From Bacteroidota bacterium (lineage in GTDB: Bacteria > Bacteroidota > Bacteroidia > Cytophagales > Cyclobacteriaceae): 62,303 nucleotides of DNA. Position 1 is the stretch's first letter; every line of letters starts with the position of its first letter. A model generated the notes under the pieces. The model worked only from the letters and a program-made list of their open reading frames with translations. It was not told where the DNA came from and made no database searches. A program made the position numbers and the translations under genes. Location of the stretch: positions 1-62,303 of the forward strand of contig JACZXH010000008.1 of assembly GCA_022571715.1 (NCBI GenBank), written 5' to 3'. Positions 7,580 through 15,746 of the stretch are shown piece after piece.

Positions 7580-9163
7580 CTACCAGAAAATTGCATACAA
7601 TACCGCTATGATTAATAAAAGCACAATGGACATATAATTGAAGGTAGAGTTTGTTCTGAATGATTCCTTGGACAATTCAATTCCTTTGCCAACCGGATTT
7701 TTATCCATTAGAGAAAAGATTACCAGTAATCCAGATGAAATCAGAAACACGAGTCCCATCCTGTCAAGAAATGGCATCCCAGGCCAGGCTGTTTTTACGA
7801 CAAATGATATGATAAGTGAAATAATGGCTGTGCCGATGGCAGCATTTGCCGTTGTTTTCTTCCAAAAAAATCCGAAAATAAAAATGGCTGTAATTCCCGG
7901 ACTCACAAATCCGGTAAACTCCTGGATATACTGAAATACCTGGTCCAGCGTACCCAATTGTGGCGCAATTAGTGCAGCAATGAAGAGCGCGGCTGCTGCT
8001 ACTATCCTGCCGGTCGTTACCAACTGACTTTCAGTTGCATTTTTGTTTATAAAGTACTTATATATGTCCATGGTAAAAATTGTGGAAGTAGAATTTATCA
8101 TCGAAGCAAGTGATGACACAACCGCAGCTATCAACGCGGCAAATGCAAGGCCTTTGAAACCAGGGCCTACAAACTGGTTCAGGAGCCATGGATATGCCTC
8201 ATCGGATTTGGATATATCAGCATGAAGTGCGTACGCCACAATACCGGGGATTACCACGATAATCGGAATAATGAGTTTCAGAAATCCTGCAAAAACGATT
8301 CCTTTCTGTGCTTCTTTGAGGCTTTTGGCAGCAAGCGCGCGTTGAATAATATATTGGTTGAATCCCCAGTAATACAGGTTGGCAATCCACATGCCACCGA
8401 TCAGTACGCTGATTCCAGGCAGGTCCAGGTAGGCATCGCGTCCGTCAGGCAGCATTAGTTCTCCTCGTTGAATGATCATGGTGAATTTTTCAGGAACCTC
8501 CTTAAGCAGGGTTTGAAAGCCGGAGATGATGCCTTCACCCGCACCTAACGCATCGAGCGCCAGAAACGTAGTCATTAGCCCGCCTGCAATCAGAAAGATA
8601 ACCTGGATAACATCCGTCCATGCTACCGCTTTCAATCCACCATAAATGGAATATACACCGGCAAAAAGTGCCAGCCCTATGATTCCGGTAGACATCTCAA
8701 CACCCATAATGGTTTTCATTGCCAGCGCTCCTAAATACAATACCGATGTCAGATTGATGAAAATATACACGAATAGCCAGAATATGGCCATGATGGTTTT
8801 CACCCTGCCGTCATATCGATGCTCGAGGAACTGTGGCATTGTATAAATGCCTTCCTTCAGATACACAGGCAGGAAAAATTTTGCTATTACAAGCAAGGTA
8901 ACTGCACCCATCCATTCATACGAGGCAATGGCCAGCCCGATGGCATATCCCGAACCCGACATGCCGATAAACTGCTCCGCAGAAATGTTTGAGGCAATCA
9001 AGGAAGCTCCTACAGCCCACCATGTAAGTGATTTACCTGCAAGAAAATAATCTTTGGCGTCTTTTTTATGTCCCTTTTTTTCTCTCGAAACAAACAGGCC
9101 TACACCTACGATCAGACAACCATAACCAAGAAAGACAATATAATCCAATGTCGAGAAATTCAT
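7580..9163 (-). CDS. Sodium/solute symporter (SSS family, sugar-type)
   Basis: 527 residues from ATG 9163. Inner-membrane symporter of the SSS family (SGLT/vSglT-like), taking up a sugar or polyol with sodium. About 13-14 hydrophobic segments are seen, starting with LDYIVFLGYGCLIVGVGLF. Family features include FLAGKSLTWWAVGASLIASNIS near residue 42, AEQFIGMSGSGYAIG, GGLKAVAWTDVIQ, AALIAAVVSSLASMINSTSTIFTMDIY with the helix-8 sodium-site serines, and the WGFNQYIIQRALAAK segment seen in sugar-type members. Single gene, flanked by pseudogenes. The oxidoreductase and isomerase genes from 10462 on may process its substrate, which is inference only. Confidence 0.9.
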   Translation of the reverse strand: MNFSTLDYIVFLGYGCLIVGVGLFVSREKKGHKKDAKDYFLAGKSLTWWAVGASLIASNISAEQFIGMSGSGYAIGLAIASYEWMGAVTLLVIAKFFLPVYLKEGIYTMPQFLEHRYDGRVKTIMAIFWLFVYIFINLTSVLYLGALAMKTIMGVEMSTGIIGLALFAGVYSIYGGLKAVAWTDVIQVIFLIAGGLMTTFLALDALGAGEGIISGFQTLLKEVPEKFTMIIQRGELMLPDGRDAYLDLPGISVLIGGMWIANLYYWGFNQYIIQRALAAKSLKEAQKGIVFAGFLKLIIPIIVVIPGIVAYALHADISKSDEAYPWLLNQFVGPGFKGLAFAALIAAVVSSLASMINSTSTIFTMDIYKYFINKNATESQLVTTGRIVAAAALFIAALIAPQLGTLDQVFQYIQEFTGFVSPGITAIFIFGFFWKKTTANAAIGTAIISLIISFVVKTAWPGMPFLDRMGLVFLISSGLLVIFSLMDKNPVGKGIELSKESFRTNSTFNYMSIVLLLIIAVLYAIFW

Positions 9164-9307
9164 TAGGTAGTTGTTTATTAATTAACCTTATGAATATTGT
9201 GTAAATTTCCATTAATTTACAAAATACTAAATAACGATAATGAGCCTATGTTTCAGTTTGTTATATTACTGTATTTAATGATTTGACTTAATTCTAAACC
9301 CAAACGA

Positions 9308-9655
9308 ATGAATACCTCAAAAAGCACCTTTGGCCTGGTTTTATTGTTTTTATTTTCTTGCCTAACCTCGAAAGCCCAACTGTCACCTGACAATAATTTT
9401 CTAAAAGGACGCTCCAATTATCTACCCTAATCCTGCAGATAAAAATCTCTCGGTTCATATTGTGGCTTTCCCGATATACCTAAAGAACCTTATAGGGTAG
9501 AGATTTATGATAAAATGGGTATTCGAGTAAAGTCATTTAAATATTCAAATAGACAAATTGATATTAATACCCAAGATTTACCTAAGGGACTATACTTTTT
9601 GAGGATTCACGGTACTAAAGGAGTTTTAACTCGTAGAATACTTATTGAGCACTAG
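9308..9655 (+). pseudogene. Broken gene for a T9SS-secreted protein: signal peptide plus C-terminal sorting domain
   Basis: The ATG at 9308 opens a good signal peptide (MNTSKSTFGLVLLFLFSCLT followed by SKAQ), but the frame stops after 40 residues. In another frame the text goes on with IYPNPADKNLSVHI, then after a second shift with EPYRVEIYDKMGIRVKSFKY and ends LPKGLYFLRIHG...RRILIEH-stop at 9655. IYPNPA...LPKGLYFLRI is the signature of the type IX secretion C-terminal sorting domain (type A). Almost all of the mature protein between signal and sorting domain is missing, so this is either an internally deleted, twice frameshifted gene or a very short secreted protein that has decayed. Confidence 0.82.
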
Positions 9656-9714
9656 GTATCCTTACAATAAGATTTTGAAATAAATTTGTGATATAACGAA
9701 CTTGAATATTGGTC

Positions 9715-10155
9715 ATGAAAAAATTATTCATATTTCTTCTAATTCCCTTCCTCACCTGTCAATCAAATGACGTTGTGATACCGGATACCTTAGAGGTTGC
9801 AATAGGTGAAATTTTCGAGGTAGTTCCTGGAAGTAAAGTAATTGTTGCTGAAATAGGCGCTGAAATCCATTTTATAAGTTTTACTGATTATACTTTTGGT
9901 GGTTCGATCCCTCCTAATACTACAGTTACCTGTGAGTTATTTTATAATAATTCACAAAAGACTTTTAAAATGTATGTTTCTGAAGGAGCGCTATATTCCG
10001 ATAGTGCCAATCCGGTTGATCCGGATCCTACAGATAATTTTTATACTCATTCTGCTCCAATTGGAAATTATTTTCTCACCATTAAAAGCCTGACCTGGGA
10101 AGACCCAGATTCTAAAACGCTGGTAGTCAAGAAAGCTCAGTTTATTATGGAATAA
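9715..10155 (+). CDS. Small lipoprotein of unknown function
   Basis: 146 residues from the ATG at 9715. A TTG two codons upstream is in frame but unneeded. Begins MKKLFIFLLIPFLTCQSND, with a hydrophobic core and a lipobox-like LTC at residues 13-15, so probably a lipoprotein of the outer or inner membrane. The mature part is acidic and beta-rich and carries no motif I recognise. It lies between a decayed T9SS gene and a decayed fragment and could itself be on the way to loss, but the frame is intact. Confidence 0.6.
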   Translation: MKKLFIFLLIPFLTCQSNDVVIPDTLEVAIGEIFEVVPGSKVIVAEIGAEIHFISFTDYTFGGSIPPNTTVTCELFYNNSQKTFKMYVSEGALYSDSANPVDPDPTDNFYTHSAPIGNYFLTIKSLTWEDPDSKTLVVKKAQFIME

Positions 10156-10175
10156 TTCTTTGTGAAGAATCTTAG

Positions 10176-10438
10176 TCAGGTAAGATCAAAATAAAAACTG
10201 TTTTTGAGTATCTGTTGGATCCCAACATGTTCGGCCAGCCAAATGCTATTGGCTCCTTTTTTACTTGTTGCTATCTCATAAAGCAATTCAAAGGGCTTTG
10301 TCTATACCGAATTTTAGTTTATGGAATAATGTACCTGTTGTAGTTGATTCATTATTATTAAAGAATGGATTTTCTTATTTTAGGGCTGATTCACAAGATT
10401 CAGGAATACGGTCATTTCAAATGCTTCTACATCAATAG
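10176..10438 (+). pseudogene. Frameshifted coding remnant of unidentified protein
   Basis: The 306-base gap between the lipoprotein and the oxidoreductase is not plain intergenic sequence. One frame reads IKTVFEYLLDPNMFGQPNA then IGSFFT. Downstream another frame reads SIPNFSLWNNVPVVVDSLLL then KNGFSYFRADSQDSGIRSF and stops at 10438. The two blocks look like consecutive parts of one protein joined by a frameshift around 10260-10290. There is no good start codon. I do not recognise the family. Confidence 0.45.
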
Positions 10439-10461
10439 TTTATTATAAAAGTGAATAAATC

Positions 10462-11628
10462 ATGACAAAGAGAAAATTACGAATGGGCATGGTAGGCGGA
10501 GGCCGGGATGCATTTATTGGCGCGGTGCACCGTATGGCAGCACGGCTTGATGGTGAAATTGAAATAGTTTGCGGTGCATTTAGCAGCAGTGCCGAAAAAT
10601 CTAAACTCACGGGAGAAGATATTTACTTGCCACCGGAAAGAACGTATGGAAGTTATAATGAAATGTATGATAGGGAAAAGCGTCTTCCTGGAGATGTTCG
10701 CATGGATTTTGTATCCATTGTTACACCAAATTTTCTTCATTTTGACCCTGCCGTAAAAGCCCTGGAAAACGGATTTCATGTGGTGCTTGATAAGCCCATG
10801 ACATTTGACCTTACAGAGGCTCTGAAATTAAAGGAAGTGGTTGATAAAACAGGATTACTGTTTGCACTCACACATACTTACACCGGATATCCGATGATAA
10901 AGCAGGCAAAAGTAATGGTAGAGAGGGGTGACATCGGAACCGTGCGTAAGGTACATGTGAAATATCCACAGGGATGGCTTACAAGTAAACTTGAAGATTC
11001 CGGTCAGAAGCAGGCCGAATGGCGCACTGATCCCAAACGTTCCGGAATAGGTGGCAGTATTGGTGATATCGGTACGCATGCCGCCAACATGGCGGAATAC
11101 ATTTCCGGACTAAAAATCACACACCTGTGTGCAAATGTAAATATTGTGGTGGAAGGCCGACTGCTTGACGACGATGCTGACATTTTGGTGCGTTATGAAA
11201 ACGGCGCTTCTGGTACCATTTCGGCCAGCCAGGTGCTATCAGGGTCGGAAAATAATATTAGTATTGATGTTTTCGGAGAAAAGGGTGGCCTGCACTGGAG
11301 TCACGAAGATTGCAACAGCCTATATTTCAGCCAGGCAGGGCAGCCTGTAAATGTGCTGCGTGCAGGAGTGGATTACGCCTACCTTTCGCCGACCGCACTG
11401 AAACATTGCCGGGCACCATCAGGACACCCGGAGGGATTTATTGAAGCTTTTGCTAATATTTACCTTGATTTTGCCTATACCCTACATTCGAAACTTAGCG
11501 GTGAAACCCCGGATCCTGACTATGCTGATTTTCCGGGTATCGAAGCCGGCGTAAGAGGTATGGCTTTTATTGAAACCGTAGTGAAATCGGGTAAAAGTGA
11601 CAGGAAATGGGTGGAATTTAAAGTATGA
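10462..11628 (+). CDS. Gfo/Idh/MocA family NAD(P)-dependent oxidoreductase
   Basis: 388 residues from ATG 10462. The N-terminal Rossmann domain opens with MGMVGGGRDAFIGAVHR, a family variant of the dinucleotide loop. VVLDKPMTFDL near residue 110 holds the catalytic-type Lys, and GGSIGDIGTHAANMAEY near 195 is the conserved G-D-x-G-x-H motif of the C-terminal domain. Such enzymes oxidise or reduce sugars, inositols and their derivatives in the cytoplasm. First of three plus-strand genes (with a ThuA-like protein and an exported TIM-barrel isomerase), a combination typical of sugar or cyclitol breakdown in Bacteroidota. The substrate cannot be told. Confidence 0.9.
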   Translation: MTKRKLRMGMVGGGRDAFIGAVHRMAARLDGEIEIVCGAFSSSAEKSKLTGEDIYLPPERTYGSYNEMYDREKRLPGDVRMDFVSIVTPNFLHFDPAVKALENGFHVVLDKPMTFDLTEALKLKEVVDKTGLLFALTHTYTGYPMIKQAKVMVERGDIGTVRKVHVKYPQGWLTSKLEDSGQKQAEWRTDPKRSGIGGSIGDIGTHAANMAEYISGLKITHLCANVNIVVEGRLLDDDADILVRYENGASGTISASQVLSGSENNISIDVFGEKGGLHWSHEDCNSLYFSQAGQPVNVLRAGVDYAYLSPTALKHCRAPSGHPEGFIEAFANIYLDFAYTLHSKLSGETPDPDYADFPGIEAGVRGMAFIETVVKSGKSDRKWVEFKV

Positions 11629-11694
11629 AAAACAAATTAGTTCATACGAAAAATCGAGTCAATGATTAACTTACGGAAATTGAAAATATATTAA

Positions 11695-12426
11695 ATGTCT
11701 AAAACGAAATTCACAATTTTATTGGTTTCGATTTCAGTGTTTCTGATTGCCGGAACATGTAACGGGCAATCAGATGAAATCCATATCCTTATTTTTTCAA
11801 AAACAGCCGGATTCAGACACAGTTCAATCGAAGCAGGTATTATGGCGCTTGAGAGTCTTGCCAAAAAAGAAGGGTACGTAACCGTACAAACGGAAGATGC
11901 CTCCATCTTCAATGATAAAGAGCTGAAACGATTCAATGCAGTAATTTTTTTAAATACCACTGGAGATGTGTTAGACCTTGATCAACAGGCTGATTTCGAA
12001 CGTTTTATTCAGGCTGGTGGCGGCTATATGGGAATACATGCAGCTTCGGATACAGAATATGATTGGGAATGGTACGGCAGGCTGGCAGGTGCATATTTCA
12101 AAAGCCATCCTAAAATACAACCTGCGAAACTGATTGTGGAAAACAATGCCCATCCGGCTACGAATTCGCTACCTCCCGTTTGGCAAAAAACAGATGAGTG
12201 GTACAATTTTGGCTACATCAGCGATCAGATTAATGTGCTGATCCGCATCGATGAGAAGTCTTATGAGGGAGGTGAAAACGGTGCATATCATCCGATGTCG
12301 TGGTACCAGGAGTTTGATGGTGGCCGCTCTTTTTATACGGCAATGGGCCATACAGAGGAATCGTATCAGGATCCGTTGTATATGCAGCATATTTCAGGAG
12401 GTCTGAAATTTGTAATTAAAAAATAA
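11695..12426 (+). CDS. ThuA-like domain protein, exported
   Basis: 243 residues from ATG 11695. An N-terminal signal sequence (hydrophobic FTILLVSISVFLIAG, likely cut near CNGQ-SD) is followed by one ThuA domain: ILIFSKTAGFRHSSIEAGIM near 30, VIFLNTTGDVL near 82 and GGGYMGIHAASDTEYDWEWY near 102. The ThuA fold is glutamine-amidotransferase-like. In Bacteroidota, secreted ThuA proteins accompany sugar oxidoreductases and are linked to disaccharide or ketoside metabolism, without a proven reaction. It sits between the Gfo/Idh/MocA gene (66 bp upstream) and the TIM-barrel gene (68 bp downstream). Confidence 0.88.
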   Translation: MSKTKFTILLVSISVFLIAGTCNGQSDEIHILIFSKTAGFRHSSIEAGIMALESLAKKEGYVTVQTEDASIFNDKELKRFNAVIFLNTTGDVLDLDQQADFERFIQAGGGYMGIHAASDTEYDWEWYGRLAGAYFKSHPKIQPAKLIVENNAHPATNSLPPVWQKTDEWYNFGYISDQINVLIRIDEKSYEGGENGAYHPMSWYQEFDGGRSFYTAMGHTEESYQDPLYMQHISGGLKFVIKK

Positions 12427-12494
12427 CACTGACCCGATCAGTAGATGATTAAGTTTATACATAATTAAACAGGTATTTTAAAATAACATTCGAA

Positions 12495-13349
12495 ATGAAA
12501 AGAAGAGAATTTGTAAAATCAACCGCAGTATTCACTACCCTGTCTGTTATGGGACAATCAGTGCTTTCTGGTACATTGCTGAAACCAAAGCAACCTATTG
12601 GTCTGCAGCTTTACACTGTAAGAGATCAGATCAGAGATGATCTGGAAGGAACCATTGCGCAGGTGGCCAAAACTGGCTACACGGTAGTGGAAGGAGCAGG
12701 GTACAGCAAAGGTACTTTTTATGGGCTCAAACCGGGTGAATTTAAATCACTGCTTGATTCCGTGGGGTTAAAGATGGTAAGCAGTCATACCAACACGGCT
12801 AGTCTGAGGGATCAGGCGGATGCCACCCTGAAGGATGCTGCCGATGCCGGTGCAACATATGTGGTGCTTGCATGGCTGGGCCCCAACGAGCGAAAAACCA
12901 TGGATGACTACAAAGTGGTGGTGGATATACTGAATAAGGCCGGTGAAAAAGCAAAGCAATACGGAATAAAAGTCTGTTACCACAATCATGATTTTGAATT
13001 TCAGAGTATTGATGGTATGATGCCGTACCATTTACTGATGGAAAAATCCGATCCTGAGCTGGTAGCCATGGAGCTTGACTTATACTGGGTCACAAAAGCC
13101 GGCCATAATCCGCTGGAGCTTTTCGAAATGCATTCCGGGCGTTTTCCACTTTGGCATGTGAAGGACATGGATGATACACCCGAGCAAAACTTTACGGAAG
13201 TAGGCAACGGTGTAATTGATTTTCAGAAGATATTTGATAAGGCTGAACAAGCCGGACTCAACTATTTCTTTGTGGAACAGGATAGATGCAATCGGCCTCC
13301 TTTGGAAAGCATAAAGATCAGTTATCAAAATGTGCTAAAGTTGAGTTGA
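12495..13349 (+). CDS. Sugar phosphate isomerase/epimerase family TIM-barrel protein with Tat-type signal
   Basis: 284 residues from ATG 12495. MKRREFVKSTAVFTTLSVMG holds the twin-arginine pattern R-R-x-F-x-K, so a folded, metal-loaded enzyme is probably exported by Tat. The rest is a xylose-isomerase-like (AP endonuclease family 2) barrel: IGLQLYTVRDQI at 36, YHNHDFEF near 155, MELDLYWVTKAG near 193, WHVKDMD near 220 and FFVEQD near 263 supply the acidic and His metal ligands. Probably isomerises or epimerises a sugar or keto-sugar. Third gene of the group with Gfo/Idh/MocA and ThuA. Confidence 0.88.
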   Translation: MKRREFVKSTAVFTTLSVMGQSVLSGTLLKPKQPIGLQLYTVRDQIRDDLEGTIAQVAKTGYTVVEGAGYSKGTFYGLKPGEFKSLLDSVGLKMVSSHTNTASLRDQADATLKDAADAGATYVVLAWLGPNERKTMDDYKVVVDILNKAGEKAKQYGIKVCYHNHDFEFQSIDGMMPYHLLMEKSDPELVAMELDLYWVTKAGHNPLELFEMHSGRFPLWHVKDMDDTPEQNFTEVGNGVIDFQKIFDKAEQAGLNYFFVEQDRCNRPPLESIKISYQNVLKLS

Positions 13350-13361
13350 CTGATATTTCTC

Positions 13362-13385
13362 TGGCGCAAGCGTCTGCTTGTGCCA
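13362..13385. repeat. REP-like 10-bp-arm hairpin between convergent genes
   Basis: Inverted repeat with arms TGGCGCAAGC and GCTTGTGCCA (one G-T wobble) around a 4-base loop GTCT. It lies in the 84 bases between the convergent isomerase and dioxygenase genes and is followed by TGTTTT, so it may work as a bidirectional terminator. GC-rich palindromes of this kind in an AT-rich genome are also typical of REP/RAYT-associated repeats. A related core, GCGCAAGCG, occurs in a hairpin inside rnpB (42001-42010). Confidence 0.6.
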
Positions 13386-13433
13386 TGTTTTATTCATATG
13401 TAACTTAATCTTGGCAGGCTTGCTCCAGTTTCA

Positions 13434-14078
13434 TCATTCATAACCAGGTAAATTTTTACCAAGAACAATGTCTCGTACTCCAGCCCAAAGGTTTCCTTCC
13501 TTGTGTATGGATAGTAATCCCGAACTACCTCCCCTTGGAGAGAGGGGCGATATTTCCTTTTCTGTCAGCAAGGTATCGCCTTCAAAGTGGTAGCTCCCAA
13601 GCCAATAGTATTTTCCATTGGGTTCTAAAATTACCGGGTGAATATGGGCAGATACAGACCTGTTTGGATAGGCTCCGGGCTTTAGGGTGTAAAATGTATA
13701 TTTTCCTTCATTATTTGTTTTTACCCAACCCCTGATATAACCATGCCGTTTTGCCCAGTTCTCTTTATCATACTTATTCAGATATATTCCGTTTTGATCG
13801 GTATGATAAACGTAAAGGATTACATTCCTGGCAGGTGTTTTACCATCATTCTGATACACCGTTCCACTAATTTTTATTTTTGTTCCTTCTTCTTTAAAGT
13901 CGGGTAGCGTGTCAATGGAATGCAACTTGTTGTGGCCATATTCAAAAATTGCTTCGCAACCTTCGCATGGCCCGCCAACTAATGTTGAATTACCTTCATT
14001 CCATGTTTGGCCAAGGGTGCATGTAGAAAGTAAAACTTTCAAAGACAGCGTTAGGAGTGTTCTTGTTATTAATTTCAT
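13434..14078 (-). CDS. Secreted intradiol ring-cleavage dioxygenase-like protein
   Basis: 214 residues from the ATG at 14078 (MKLITRTLL). An in-frame TTG at 14096 is less likely. The N-terminal hydrophobic segment ending LLSTCTLGQ suggests export, possibly as a lipoprotein. The body matches the catalytic domain of intradiol dioxygenases (protocatechuate 3,4-dioxygenase type): ISGTVYQNDGKTPARNVILYVYHTD, GYIRGWVKTNNEGKYTFYTLKPG and AYPNRSVSAHIHP. The ferric ligands expected in the family are visible as Tyr in VYHTD, Tyr in GAYPNR and the two His of HIH. Such exported family members occur in Bacteroidota, but their substrate is unknown, and a polysaccharide- or lignin-linked role is only a guess. 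Convergent with the isomerase. Confidence 0.82.
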   Translation of the reverse strand: MKLITRTLLTLSLKVLLSTCTLGQTWNEGNSTLVGGPCEGCEAIFEYGHNKLHSIDTLPDFKEEGTKIKISGTVYQNDGKTPARNVILYVYHTDQNGIYLNKYDKENWAKRHGYIRGWVKTNNEGKYTFYTLKPGAYPNRSVSAHIHPVILEPNGKYYWLGSYHFEGDTLLTEKEISPLSPRGGSSGLLSIHKEGNLWAGVRDIVLGKNLPGYE

Positions 14079-14279
14079 AGTTAAAATCACTATCAACAGT
14101 TTTAAAAATTGAAAATACTGATTGGCAGATATTTCAAAGAAGCTTTTCTGATGATCATTAAAGATAATGCATAAATCAATTCATATGACCATATGTATGG
14201 ATTCATAATCAAATAGGTTGCACATAACACCTTAGTTGCTGAAATTAGCCGGTTCACTACTAAACCGAAATACAACATC

Positions 14280-15362
14280 ATGAGTAATGCCCTGCAACTA
14301 AAACCCGGAGTGATATCCGGCAACGACCTTAAAGAATTATACGATTTTGCCAATCGAAACAACATCGCTTTTCCCGCCGTAAATGTGATCGGAACCAACA
14401 CCGTGAATGCAGTTCTCGAAACTGCCCGGGAAATTAATTCACCTGTGATTATCCAGTTTTCGAATGGAGGGGCGCACTTTTATGCTGGTAAAGGTCTGGA
14501 TAACAGTACGCAACAAGCTGCCATCGCCGGCAGTGTTTCGGGCGCGTTGCACATCCATCACCTGGCCGAAAAGTACGGCATTCCTGTAATCCTGCATACC
14601 GATCATGCGGCGAAAAAATTACTTTCCTGGATAGAAGGACTAATCGCGGAGGGGCAGAAGTTCTATAAAAAAAATGGCAAGCCGCTATTCAGTTCACACA
14701 TGCTTGATCTTTCGGAAGAGCCGCTCGAGGAGAACCTGGAAACAAGTTGCCGGTTTTTCAAGCCCATGAGCGAAATGGGCATGACCATTGAAATTGAATT
14801 AGGCGTAACCGGTGGAGAGGAAGATGGAGTGGACAATACGGATATTGACAGCTCACGGTTGTACACCCAGCCTGATGAAGTAGCCTATGCCTATGAAAAG
14901 TTGAGCAGGATATCATCTCATTTTACAATTGCAGCATCTTTTGGCAATGTGCATGGGGTGTATAAGCCCGGCAATGTGCAGCTCACACCCGTAATACTAA
15001 AAAATTCACAAGAATACATCAGGAAGAAATTTAGTACAGGCCCTAATCCGGTGAATTTTGTGTTTCATGGAGGGTCCGGTTCAGAACCAGAAAAAATCAC
15101 TGAGGCTATCGCCTATGGGGCTATAAAAATGAATATAGATACCGATATGCAGTGGGCATTCACTTGCGGAGTACGTAATTACTATACCGATAACAACGAA
15201 TATCTGGAAACACAGATCGGGAACCCCGAAGGTGATGAAAAGCCAAATAAAAAATACTATGATCCACGTGTGTGGCTGCGGGAAGGAGAAAAAGATTTCA
15301 TTACAAGACTGAAACAGGCATTTACAGAGTTGAATTGCATAAACGTACTTGATCAATTATAA
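14280..15362 (+). CDS. fbaA: Class II fructose-bisphosphate aldolase
   Basis: 360 residues from ATG 14280, the same length as the E. coli class IIA enzyme. Reversibly cleaves fructose 1,6-bisphosphate to glyceraldehyde 3-phosphate and dihydroxyacetone phosphate in glycolysis and gluconeogenesis. Zinc and substrate motifs are visible: VIIQFSNGGAHFYAGKG near 61, VILHTDHAAKKLL near 105 (Asp and His), MTIEIELGVTGGEEDGVDN near 168, NFVFHGGSGSE near 262 and KMNIDTDMQWAFT near 287. Stands alone, with its own upstream region of about 200 bp shared with the divergent dioxygenase. Confidence 0.95.
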   Translation: MSNALQLKPGVISGNDLKELYDFANRNNIAFPAVNVIGTNTVNAVLETAREINSPVIIQFSNGGAHFYAGKGLDNSTQQAAIAGSVSGALHIHHLAEKYGIPVILHTDHAAKKLLSWIEGLIAEGQKFYKKNGKPLFSSHMLDLSEEPLEENLETSCRFFKPMSEMGMTIEIELGVTGGEEDGVDNTDIDSSRLYTQPDEVAYAYEKLSRISSHFTIAASFGNVHGVYKPGNVQLTPVILKNSQEYIRKKFSTGPNPVNFVFHGGSGSEPEKITEAIAYGAIKMNIDTDMQWAFTCGVRNYYTDNNEYLETQIGNPEGDEKPNKKYYDPRVWLREGEKDFITRLKQAFTELNCINVLDQL

Positions 15363-15481
15363 TCAATCAACTGGACAATTTAATTTTTTCTCATGTAAAA
15401 CAATCCGGATATGAATAAAATATTCATGGACAATCACAATATGAACCGGATATACGAACAATTTGGTTAGGGTCTGGATAA

Positions 15482-15598
15482 ATTGAAAATGGCTACTGTG
15501 CTCATTCTAACTACCCCGTTTCAGGAACAATTGTAACTGATCTCACCCAGGTTGAGATTGGCCCTTACAACGGCATAATCCTAGATTTGTCAAAATAA
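15482..15598 (+). other. Possible coding remnant in a 384-base gap
   Basis: The space 15363-15746 between the aldolase and branching enzyme holds no intact gene. One stretch, open from a TAA to a stop at 15598, reads GYCAHSNYPVSGTIVTDLTQ then VEIGPYNGIILDLSK. It looks like the end of a small secreted or lipoprotein gene but has no start and no family I recognise. A short hairpin (ATGAAT / ATTCAT) lies at 15411-15427. The rest shows nothing. Confidence 0.25.
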
Positions 15599-15746
15599 AC
15601 TAATGCAATGGGAATTGCCAGTCGTGTAACGTAGCTTACCAGTGATTGGGGATGTGTTTAAAAATGATCCGGTAGATTAACAAAGCTTTACATTTCTTAT
15701 AGACGAAACGTAATTTTATTATGTAGATTTTGCAGATAATTTGAAA

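Noticed and set aside
10176-10438. Assignment of the remnant to DUF4249 or a similar surface lipoprotein
   Set aside because: The readable blocks do not show the family's known end pattern; only a generic secreted-protein look.
15411-15427. Hairpin ATGAAT/ATTCAT after the aldolase
   Set aside because: Only six weak A-T-rich pairs and no T run; not supported as a terminator.
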